From contig OZ023273.1 of NCBI GenBank assembly GCA_964007475.1, positions 52,125,351 to 52,189,350 of the forward strand: DNA of 64,000 nucleotides, given 5' to 3'. Positions 26,650-36,682 of this stretch are shown in pieces. A model generated the notes under the pieces. It saw only the letters and a list, made by a program, of their open reading frames with translations. It did not search any database and was not told the origin of the DNA. The stretch is from Hybos culiciformis. Lineage: Eukaryota > Arthropoda > Insecta > Diptera > Hybotidae. How positions within the stretch are numbered: position 1 is the first letter of the stretch; every line of letters starts with the position of its first letter. Position numbers and translations under genes: made by a program.

Positions 26650-27236
26650 TTCTTTACTATTTTCGACACTCTCGTAGACCCACTTTTCGTCATCACAGCG
26701 AGCTGAAATTTGGCACACAGGTTCGCGTGACAATTGAAGCTATCAAAATTTGAAGCGGAATTTCCATGGAAAACCCGGAAAATCGGGAAAAATAATTTGA
26801 AAATTTGATACAAATTTGAGTAGTGATAAATCCGTTTTAGGAAAAATGCAAAGTTTTCTGATTTTTCCGAAAAAAATTTCCGGAATTTTCCGACTTTTCC
26901 GGAAAATTTTCCGGTAAAAAAGTTTTCTAAATTATGCAGGATCAAGTTTCCTATCAACTGGCATCATTACTTTCTCTCCGACAATGGTGAAAACTTGCAG
27001 AAAAAATCGAAGAAAATTCATGTAAAACGTTTTTCCGGAGTTTTTCCGACCAAGGAAGCGTTTGAGCATTTTGCAACCTGAGACAAAGTTGTAGAGCGAA
27101 ATGAGTTGCATAAAGTTGCTTTTGCAGAAAACTCCATGGAAAACTCGAAAAAGCGGAAAAATCATCGGAAAAATTTTCATCGATATGATTAGTCATAAAA
27201 TTGTTTTCAAACATCCTTGCAGCACATAATAACAAT
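26650..27236 (+). repeat. Degenerate modular repeat rich in TTTTCCGGAAAA phrases
   Basis: Two or more diverged modules share TCCATGGAAAAC(C/T)CG(G/A)AAAA (26765 and 27131), CGGAAAAATYTTC phrases and an upstream block ending in a TTGAAGC- or AGTTGC-type sequence. The upstream phrase GAGCTGAAATTTGGCACACA is typical of insect interspersed repeats. Minus-strand open frames across it read Phe/Ser/Lys-rich in several frames and are not convincing. Confidence 0.4.
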
Positions 27237-27274
27237 TTAGTTAACGTGAAAAAGGCAGAAAATAAAAATAAGTT

Positions 27275-27520
27275 AAAAACGAGTTTTCCAAAAAACTGAG
27301 GCCAGGCCGCATGAAAAAGTAGAAAATAACTTTTTCTTCACACACAGAGGTGGACTCAGATTTTTTGATTGGGACATTTCTCTTGAATATTCTTTCTCTT
27401 CATGAATCAAATCACTTACGTTCCAATCAAAAAATCTGAGTCCACGTCTGTGTGTGAAGAAAAAGTTATTTTCTACTTTTTCATGCGGCCTGGCCTTAGT
27501 TTTTTGGAAAACTCGTTTTT
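27275..27520. mobile_element. Fold-back MITE with 101-bp arms
   Basis: The left arm 27275-27375 and right arm 27420-27520 are near-perfect inverted copies around a 44-nt loop. The arms include AAAAACGAGTTTTCC, GGCCAGGCCGCATG and CTCAGATTTTTTGATTGG. There is no open frame and no clear target duplication. Confidence 0.85.
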
Positions 27521-27647
27521 TATATGATTATTTTATATTTTTGACTTTTAACATTTAAACACTGTTCGATAAAAATTTTCAACTTCTTTAGTCAAGTTAA
27601 TCTTGCTCACAGTATAATCTAAATTATGCATTTCTCTCTCATAAAAT

Positions 27648-28020
27648 AATAGTAGATTATTGTATATGTTTACTAAATTTGTTATTAATTTCGAGTTCTG
27701 TATACACAAAAACACATTGACACGAGTCAATACTAAATTGACAAGTGTCTATGTGTTTTTGTGTAAATACAGAACGAGTTGTATAACAAATTTTGTTAAC
27801 ATATCCAATATGCTGTTTTAATGTGCATGTGCAAGGTAGTTGCAGTCTATACATTTACAATGAAAAAAAAAAAAAAAAAATTTGATATACACATTTTTTT
27901 TTGCATTTTTTGTTGGTATTTGTCTGTATTGTAATATTGTGAGAACATCTAAATGATTTCATTATTTACGCTGATGCATCTAAATGATTTCATTATTCAC
28001 GCAGATGCAACTAAATGATT
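27648..28020 (+). repeat. Fold-back dispersed repeat, copy 3 (diverged)
   Basis: Shares the hairpin (arms about 27660-27735 and 27738-27815) and the 31-bp repeats (two to three copies at about 27945-28015) with copies 1 and 2. The spacer differs, being poly-A and T-rich, and the tail is replaced after 28020 by an unrelated palindrome. The hairpin loop is nearly absent here. Confidence 0.75.
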
Positions 28021-28021
28021 A

Positions 28022-28668
28022 TGGTATTTTTATGTGAATGTGTTAGTAAAACAAAATAAAATACGTGATAATTATCAATACAGGCATACCTCGTTTAGCG
28101 CTCATGATGCGTTCCTGAAAATTGCTGAAAATTGAGCGTTAACAGAAACAGCGTTAAAAGAGGTGCTATTTACAGGAAAATACATGGTTACGTTCCTGAC
28201 CAATTTTTTTTTTGGTACTTTATGAAGTGAAAAATAAAAAAAATTGTATTTTTTTTTGAAATTTTTTTTTAATTCATTTATATTTTTTTTTTAAATTAGA
28301 AACTAAATTAGAATTCAATACATAGTTATAACAAAACAATAAAACTATTTGTATCACTATTTCGAATGAACAATTAATACAAAATTTCACATTAGGATTC
28401 CCCGAATTATAATTATTTGATGATTTTTGATATTTAGGATTTCCCGAATCATAATTATTTTTGAAATTTTGAAAAAGAGGGATTCCAAGAATTATAAATA
28501 TGAAATTAGAAAAAAAAAACGTTTTAAAAAATATTTTAAAGTAGAAAAAAAATTTTTTTTTTCAAAAAATCAAAAGAGCGCTATAGCGAAACAGCGCTAA
28601 ATCGAGGTATGACTGTATATGGAAAGAATTTTATTTAGTTTTACTAATACCTTCACATAAAAATACCA
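28022..28668. repeat. Palindromic element split by a pogo/Tigger-like insertion
   Basis: Positions 28022-28062 and 28628-28668 are 41-bp inverted copies differing at only about 4 sites, starting TGGTATTTTTATGTGAA. The pogo-like element 28081-28615 sits in the loop between them. Without it the loop would be about 32 nt. Confidence 0.85.
28081..28615. mobile_element. pogo/Tigger-like MITE (535 bp)
   Basis: The left end CAGGCATACCTCGTTTAGCG and the right end, read inward CAGTCATACCTCGATTTAGC, are inverted repeats flanked by TA (28079-28080, 28616-28617). CAGGCATACCTCG is the terminal signature of pogo-group Tigger elements. The interior is AT-rich with no transposase, so it is a non-autonomous derivative. 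Confidence 0.85.
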
Positions 28669-31207
28669 AAAAAGACTGAAAAAATGTTGTGTGAAGCTAT
28701 AAATCTTTCTGTATTCTTAATCTATGATAATACGTAAGTCGAACATAGTTGTTTCTCTACCAATATTTTTAGTTGTACAATTTGATGTACAATTTGTGAT
28801 TACTTAATTTTTTACTAATTGCTCTTGATAAAATTAACTTATAGATAAATAAATTATCATCAAATGATAAATTAATGATTTAAAAATCATAATATTATTA
28901 ATAATCTTTGAATGTATTAAAGTGCTGATGACGTATTATTATATACATTAGACAAAACGTTGGCGTAAAATTAAAAAGAGTTTCAATGCTACTGTTTTAT
29001 AATCAATTAAATTTAACACACAAAAAACAAAGTTCATTAAAATATCCGAATTTTTTACGTACTAACATACCTAATGAACGTATCAATTAATTCACGGTGA
29101 CATTTTGAATGTAATAAATCATTTGCTTGCATAAAAAAAATGATTGCTTGCATCAGCTAAAAAATATGCCTTTTCCTTATTTGTCTTTTCTTAAATATGT
29201 ATTATATGTACATATTTTCAAAAATATATTATACGAATTAATTCAACCATTAAAAGATGTCACTTCTTGGTTGCCGCACGTGTATAATTTATGAGCTAAA
29301 AAAAAAGCAAGGAAATTTGATATTATTCACAAATTCATTTGTAACACTAAAAATTTTTTAAACATACGTAAACAAATGTAACCGCAATATTAAAAACAAA
29401 AAAAAATTTTTAATTTTATGCATCAGAATCAAAAGATTATGTTTTTTTTTTCTAATTTAAAAAAAAAACAAATTCTATTACTATTCATTCTCAGTACGGA
29501 TGTGAATAATAAATTAATTATTATTTCAATGTTAAAGAGGTGCGTTTATTTGTCTTGTACTTGTAACAAAAAATAAATTAAACTTAAGTCTAACTTATAC
29601 ACATACTCTACAATGTTAGCTCTAAATGTTCCAACGACCTGAACAAATTTTTGATTCAAATGTTTTTTTCTAGAAGGAATGATTATTTTCTTCTTAATAT
29701 TATTATATTTGAATCAAAGTCCAAACAAATTTTTAAATATCGATTAACATACATGATATTCTGTTCGAATATCATGATTAGATTATTATATATACCTACT
29801 ACTATATATATGTTACCTAAATTAGAACAGATTTCATTTTTCTTTTTTTTAACTCCGCAGGGCCCTACGAAATTAAAATTTATTAACGTTATTTATTATT
29901 TTTCCTGTCATATGTTTTATTTTATTTTTTTAATTATTACATTAAATCATCATTAATAACAAAATTTTGTGACCACATTAAAAAATTATTCTCATTATTA
30001 TTATTAATTTTTTTATTTTCTACTAATTATCAAATTTTAGCTTTTGGCATCTTCTTAAATGGATGTAAATTTGAATTACGCTTTAAATTAATTATCTTTT
30101 CATATTTTTCTTATAATTGAAAATTTCGTTTAATAAGTTTTTTTGTATATATGTATATAAATTTCCCATATTATATTATACATTATATCCAATCAATGTC
30201 ATAACCATAATTATGTATATACATTAAAATGTGCAAATAAAACAAAAACATTTCACACTCATTAATGATTTATTTATGTTTTTTGTTACAACATTAAATA
30301 TCTTTCAGATTCGAATTAGTTTCGCCTCCTTAAGTATGTACAAAAATGAATAACATATTATAGTCTCAGCAAAATTTTCTCGTTTTAATTAAAAAAGAAA
30401 AATCCATATTGAAATATTTTTATACTTTTAAAGAGATTTTTTTTCGTCACTACGACATCAAATTAAATTATTATTAATTGATGATGACTGATGAGTCTGC
30501 TAGTTAAATGTGTGTGCAGCATATTTCTTTTGCTAATAAAAAATTAAAAAAATAAATGTTACTTTTGATAAATTATTCCAATTTGCCGAGTTTTATAGTT
30601 TTATGTCAAAAGTAATAAGAGTTGCATTAAATTTGCGGGCCACCCAACAATTTTTTTCTCATTACCTAAAATATATTTTTTTAAATAAATGACTGTAAAT
30701 TAAGAGTTTATGATTTCCGGTTGCCAAATCATTCAAAGTTTTACATAAATACATAGTGTGGTATGAATAATTGTTTTCGAAGTATCTTTAAATCAGTTAG
30801 TAAGTTACAACCTAATATTTTTTGTTCTTATTATTCATATTTATTTTAAAACATAACATCAAAACTTATCAATCTAAATCTAAAGGTTATTGCTTTCGGT
30901 TAGCTTAGGTTTTTGGTTTGTGAACTACTTAAGATTTAAATGAATATAGCGTTTAAATAGCCGGTGCGGAGGTGCAGTGCTAAAGTTAATTTCATTAAAG
31001 TATTGTAATACCGGAGAAGAATAAACTTATTAAGCTGTTTGCTCAATATAATTAAGTATATTCTTTAAAAAGGATTTTTTGTTATTTTTTTACTTTGATT
31101 ATTTATTAAAAATAGGTCCATCTTGTATTTTCGAATATAATAATTATGATAATTTATCTTACTGTCAAGAAGTCAATAAGCGAAATAAATGTTAAAAAAT
31201 TATGCTT
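28669..31207. other. AT-rich intergenic DNA
   Basis: No gene is recognised. The open frame at 29651-29956 (101 codons, plus strand) is Phe/Ile/Tyr-rich and lacks motifs or splice context. Confidence 0.45.
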
Positions 31208-32106
31208 TCTTTATGTAATATATAAAATTTCCATGTCACAATGTTAGTTACCGTACTCCTCCGAAACGGCTTTACCGATTTTTACCAAATTTTATATGCG
31301 TATTCAGTAGGTCTGAGAATCGGCTACTATCTATTTTCCATACCCCAGGGACCTCCCCCGGGGGCGGACTTCAAAAGTTCGTCCGATTTCATTAAAATTT
31401 TTTACGTAAAAAGAGGAAGTGATTACACACAAATTCCGTAACAAAAAATTTGTTGACCTCCTACCCAAGGACTTCCCATTGGGGCGGATTTTGAAAGTTC
31501 GTCCGATTTCATACAAATTTGGCATGTAAAAAGGGGAAATAATTACACACAAATTTCGTAACAAAAAATTTATTGACCTCCTACCCTAGGGGAGGATTTC
31601 AAAAGTTTGTCCGATTTCATTTAAATTTGGTACATAAAAATGATTAAACACACGAATTTCGTAACAAAAAATTTGGCCCCCTCTTCGAATATATAGAAAT
31701 CAATTTCTTTATTACTAATAACTACAAAATATTAAAAACTAAACCACTCAACCGATCGTTTCGAAATTTACACCGTCTCTTTGTCTCGGGATCGTTATAG
31801 GCTATTTTAAATTTGAATGGCACCCTACCCAGAAATCCCTCTGCAAAAGTTCTTCCGATTTCATTCAAATTTGATTCTTAAAAAGAGGAAATGGATAAAA
31901 ACACAAATTTGGTTTGGTTTGAAAACCTGTTTAAGGGAAGGATATCATTCGATTTCATACAATTTAAGTGTTGAATAAGTAGGAATGATAACATAAATAT
32001 TAATTCTTAGATATTTTCCCAAATTTATAAAATAACTAGCTCTTATAATTGTTCATCAATCTGATAACAAAAATTTCACTTAAAACGTGTGTGCGGGTAC
32101 AGCTAG
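31208..32106 (+). mobile_element. Helitron-like non-autonomous element
   Basis: The left part (ATATAAAATTTCCATGTCAC, then CCGAAACGGCTTTACCGAT, then TTCAGTAGGTCTGAGAAT) is the common 5' module of insect non-autonomous Helitrons. The right end GTGCGGGTACAGCTAG followed by T matches the CTAG-type Helitron 3' end. The interior has three diverged modules of about 120 bp around TCGTCCGATTTCAT, also seen at 11346-11740. The exact 5' TC start is uncertain. Confidence 0.6.
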
Positions 32107-34151
32107 TATTCTTATAAAATATTAAATTAAACTCTTCTTAAAATTTCTCATTTCAAAAATTTGACTGCTATGATGTGGATGTAGATACTGTTATGGTGTA
32201 TGAATTCCTTAATTAAATTTCTCGCTAAATGATAATGAATGACTTATTAGACTGAAAGGCGCTTTACTATCCTGATTTTTTTTTTTTTAACATGCGTACG
32301 AATGGGAAATCAAAACATATGGTGACCCTTAATTTATTAAAAAAAAAATTAATATATGTTTTAAAACTGACTTCGTTAAAAGTATATCAAAACAAACAAA
32401 ATGTATTTCTCATTTTAACACCAGAGGCATGTGAGTCGTACGTTCAACATTGGATGTGTACAAGAAAGATGTAAATGCCGATCAAATACTTTTAAAACCG
32501 AATATTTCGTTTATTTCCAATTAAAGGTAAGAAAAGTCGAAAGTTTTTTTATGGCAGTATCATTATTTAATTTATACTTTGTACTTTAATACACAATTTC
32601 CTTTTAAATTAGCCAATTTAGCCCATACATAAAGGATTGGTAAAGGATTGGTGATTTGTTCTCAATCTGTCGTACATAACATATTAGAATCAAATTAGAC
32701 TGACATCGAAGTATAATACGCCATTATTTAGTTATTCCCAGAATTTATGTTATAGACTCGAATACTATGGGAAAATAATTTCAAGTGTTTATGAATGTTT
32801 ACATAGAAACCTGAAAAATGGTAATCAAGTTATATATTTAAAAAAAAATTACACCCACTTTTTTCTAGCTATTCATTCAATGTCATTATACTTAAAAAAC
32901 ATTAATCGATAATTAATTATTTGCCATGTTCAATTATGTGAGAATAAAGTATTTCAAAATCCAACGAACGTTTCTCAAGTCGTATACTATACCGAAAGCA
33001 TGATTTTGTTTTGAATTAATAATATTATTATACCTCAATATTATTATACCTTAGAGTATCTTAATAGATAAAGTATTGAACACTTTCTTGTAGAATACAA
33101 ATACTATTTACTAAGAAAGAATTTTCAGTCATTTGATAAATCTTATTGCTTTTAAAATACGTTTTGCTGGCGCTTTTCTCTTAAAATTAATACGGAAGAT
33201 ATGTAGGTAAATAAATTTTATATGAAATATCAAAAACCATTCAAAAATTGTACAAGAGGACATCGCAATAATAACAATTAAAAGTCTTTCAAAATGACAC
33301 AAATCCGTAGAACAATTATTTTTAATACAATTGTGTTTGCCTGTCAACCATTGGTAAAATCCCCTGCATAGAGTTTGACAATAAATACATATTGTTTTCA
33401 TTCTCTCGAATAAAAACATTAGAATGCTCAGTTAGCGGAAAAAAATAATTGGCAAAGTTGATAAATTGAACTATGCAAGAATTTTCATTAAAAGAATGAC
33501 AAAGAAAAATATGTATACTATTCTCCGATTATCATAATTGAGGGTTCTTATATATGATATAATAATATGATATAATAATTAAACCTGGAATGTTATGAGT
33601 TACTAAATTTTGTTTTTCGTATTTTATTTGCAATGATGTGTTATGCGATTAAGATAAAATTAAAATAAAATAAATTTTTTTCAAATTGTTAAGTACTTCC
33701 CATTTAAAATTAAAAAGAACTGGCTATAACTGAATTTTCATTTTCTGTCGGTCCTTTTGTTCTTCTGTTCACGATAATATTAATAATTATTTAACTATTA
33801 ACAGGCCGATTTCGATCTTTTTCATTCAAGAAGCTATAACTTTCATTTTTTCATATTATTTAAGCACTCAACTGGCTAAAAATTGTCATCCTAAATCTGA
33901 TAATTTAGAAGTTAAATAAAATCTTTAAAATTCAAAGTGAAAAAATTTATTTTACAAAAAAGAAAAATTGCTCAAACAAAAAAGTAAATAATCAGAAGTA
34001 TTTTTAAAATTTATTAAATAAAAATAAATAACAACTTATTCCTTTTGAATAAAAAATACAATGTGATGTTATCTTAAAAATTAATTAAGATATAATATAT
34101 GTATATGTATTACGCTTTATCGTTCTTAAAATGAAGCATAAAGCGCATAAA
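32107..34151. other. AT-rich intergenic DNA
   Basis: Contains one exon-like island (32425-32526, plus strand, listed separately). A decayed CTGTCGGTCC / GGCCGATTTCGATC block at about 33743-33830 resembles those near 9400 and 39100. No complete gene. Confidence 0.45.
32425..32526 (+). other. Exon-like island, unassigned
   Basis: A 102-nt stretch lies between TCTCATTTTAACACCAG and GTAAGA and stays open for 34 codons in phase 0. It includes the Cys-containing segment NIGCVQERCKCRSNTFK. I do not recognise it. Splice-like borders and a slightly richer composition are the only support. Confidence 0.22.
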
Positions 34152-34577
34152 ATTACCCCCAGATTATATTAGACAGTAAACTGTCCGGACAGTGGATCAT
34201 TGTATTAGTTTTTTGTATGTGTTTGTAGGGAAAAAAAACCGGACAGTAAATTGGGTGTCTTTTTTATTGTCCAGATTTTTTATATCAGAAAATTTATTAT
34301 TTTTCATAATTGTCACTTTTTTTTATAATGTACAGGAAAAAAAAAAAAATACGGCATTTATTTAAGTTTTTTATTAGCAATCATAAGTTTTTTTTGTTTT
34401 TTAATTTTTTCCCGACTGTACTGTCTTTGTCACTGTCTTCTCTGTTGTCCAGATTTAAATCCGGACAGCAGAGAAGACAGTGAATTTAAAATGAATAAAA
34501 TAATAAAAATTCACCAACACATATAAATACTGTCTTCGTCAAGACAGTTTTACTGGCTAGTATAATCCCCAGGTAAT
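34152..34577. mobile_element. Inverted-repeat element with internal 50-bp palindrome
   Basis: The ends 34152-34187 and 34542-34577 are imperfect inverted copies (GATTATATTAG-ACAGTAAA-CTGTC against GATTATACTAGCCAGTAAAACTGTC). The body repeats CTGTCCGGACAG-type phrases. Positions 34432-34481 form a palindrome with two 25-nt arms, no loop and about two mismatches. There is no open frame and the target duplication is unclear. Confidence 0.55.
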
Positions 34578-35254
34578 GCACAAATATGTTAATTTTATGC
34601 GTATGAAAAAAATTATCGTTTTTATTACTAACATTATACTCTTTTTTTTCGTTTTCTTTATTAGTGTTTTATTTTGTAAATAATGATGTGATTAGAAAAT
34701 TATAGCAAAAAATTTTAGATTCTTACATTGAAAATAAAAGAAAAATTAAGATACATTGATATCATTTTGTTTATAAACATGTTGGTTATTTCATCAAATT
34801 GTAGTTTACATAAAATTATGCTAAATATAATATTTTCCGATATATTTTAAATGGTTTGATTAATATAATTTCACCATAACAGCAGCCTGAACCCTCACTG
34901 AAAGAAATTATTTTTGAAGTGAAATTATACAATATTTCTTCCATTGGGTTTTTTTAATAATTATAAAGTATGTAAAAAATAATTATAATATAATATATGT
35001 AAATACTGTATAATACAAATTAAATCAAATCAAAAAGTCGAATCATCTAATTTTTTAGGAAAAATAAAAAATATTGCATATTAATCTATTAATAGTTAGT
35101 AAGCCTTTCCTTACTTTTTATGTGAAATGGATACAAATATTCAATAGATATGCAGCTTGATATTTCTTTTCTCATCATAAGATCATTAGTTTTTATAATA
35201 TTCATTCGTCAATCAAAAGGATAATAGTATATGAGTTAGTATTTCGATATGAAA
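34578..35254. other. AT-rich intergenic DNA
   Basis: I see nothing beyond simple AT-rich sequence. Confidence 0.4.
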
Positions 35255-35267
35255 ACACAATTTAAAT

Positions 35268-36661
35268 TAGATCAGTTTCACGTAGGATTTCAGTAAAATC
35301 ACGGAGAGGTCTTCAAATGTGGTTTTCTTTCAACCCAATCGAAAGTAGCTTAAAAACTGTGAGTACGGTAAAATTTTTGTTTCCCGAAATTCGGTCTCGA
35401 TCCGGAGCTACAGCCACTTAAAGTGCCAAAAACAGTGATTTTTTGCTCCCATTTCCCAGCTTAATACAGATCAGATTTCACTGGTCTTGGTTTTAAATAA
35501 AAGGTCTCGAAAAATTTGAATATGTCTTTTCATGATTTTTTTAATTGTACCGGATTCTGATCCTTAATCTGCATTTCAAGCTTCTTATTTCTGTTATTTT
35601 GCTGAAAAAAAAGTAAACAAAACAAATTTATTTTTAGAATCTATATATTATAAGTTCCTTTTTTGTATGTTATGAGTTCTTGATAGAAATTAATTTTAAT
35701 AAATACAAATTATTTGCAACAAATTTGAAAAAATAAAAATAATAACAAATAACAATAACATTAAAATAATAAGTAATATTAATATCGTCCATTTTTTCAA
35801 TCTTGAGTTCAAAAAAATAAAAAAACAATCACAGGTCTAGTTCACATGTACATATAATCTGAACCAAATTTAATTTAATACTTACCTGTTTGGAGCTACA
35901 ACTCCTTAAGTTTAAAATTTAAAATTTTACCAGCAGTAATAAGTTCAATTAGATCTGAATTAAATTTTTTCATAATTTCCACTCATTATAATTATACAAC
36001 TTGTACCTAATTACCACGAGAAACGTTTTCTGTTAAATATTTCTAATTTTTTTTTGTAGTAAGTATTACTTCTGACGAAAAATTGCCATTTTCGATATAA
36101 AAAACAAAGGAAATAATTATGAAATAAAATGTAAAAATAATTATTTTTTGTGTGTAAAGTTAATTTTTTAAGTTAATACAGCGAATAATTAACATTTCCT
36201 TATTGAATTTAATTTAATTAATGAAAAGAAAAATATTAAAATTTTTTACAAATTTTCAAAGGTAAACATATTCTATAGTCCCTTTAGATAAAAAACAGCT
36301 GTTTTTAATATTATTATTTCTTTTTTAAAATTAAATTTTTATCAATATTTTAAAACATTTTTTTTGTAATTTCAAGTCGTTTGTTTGTAAATTCCTTAAA
36401 AGACATATTCAAATTTTTCGAAACCTTTTATTTAAAACCAAGACCAATGAAATCAGATTTGTATTAAGCTGGGAAATGGGAGCAAAAAATTACTGTTTTT
36501 GGCACTTTAAGTGGCTGTAGCTCCAGATCGAGACCGAATTTCGGGAAACAAAAATTTTACCGTACTCACAGTTTTTAAGCTACTTTCGATTGGGTTGAAA
36601 GAAAACCACATTTGAAGACCTCTCCGTGATTTTACTGAAATCCTACGTGAAACTGATCTAA
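35268..36661. mobile_element. 1.39-kb element with TIRs of about 255 bp
   Basis: Positions about 35268-35525 and 36410-36661 are inverted copies with only scattered differences, beginning TAGATCAGTTTCACGTAGGA and including GGAGAGGTCTTCAAATGTGG and CGAGACCGAATTTCGGG (right-arm orientation). The 880-bp core is AT-rich without an open frame. A 13-bp direct repeat ACACAATTTAAAT lies at 35255-35267 and 36670-36682. The right copy is separated from the TIR by 8 nt. Long TIRs are known for Mutator-like and Foldback elements; the family is not determined. Confidence 0.8.
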
Positions 36662-36682
36662 TGTACTCTACACAATTTAAAT

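Noticed and set aside
26586..27235. Overlapping minus-strand frames rich in Phe and Ser
   Set aside because: Three frames are open over the same TTTTCCGGAAAA-rich repeat; this is compositional and not coding.
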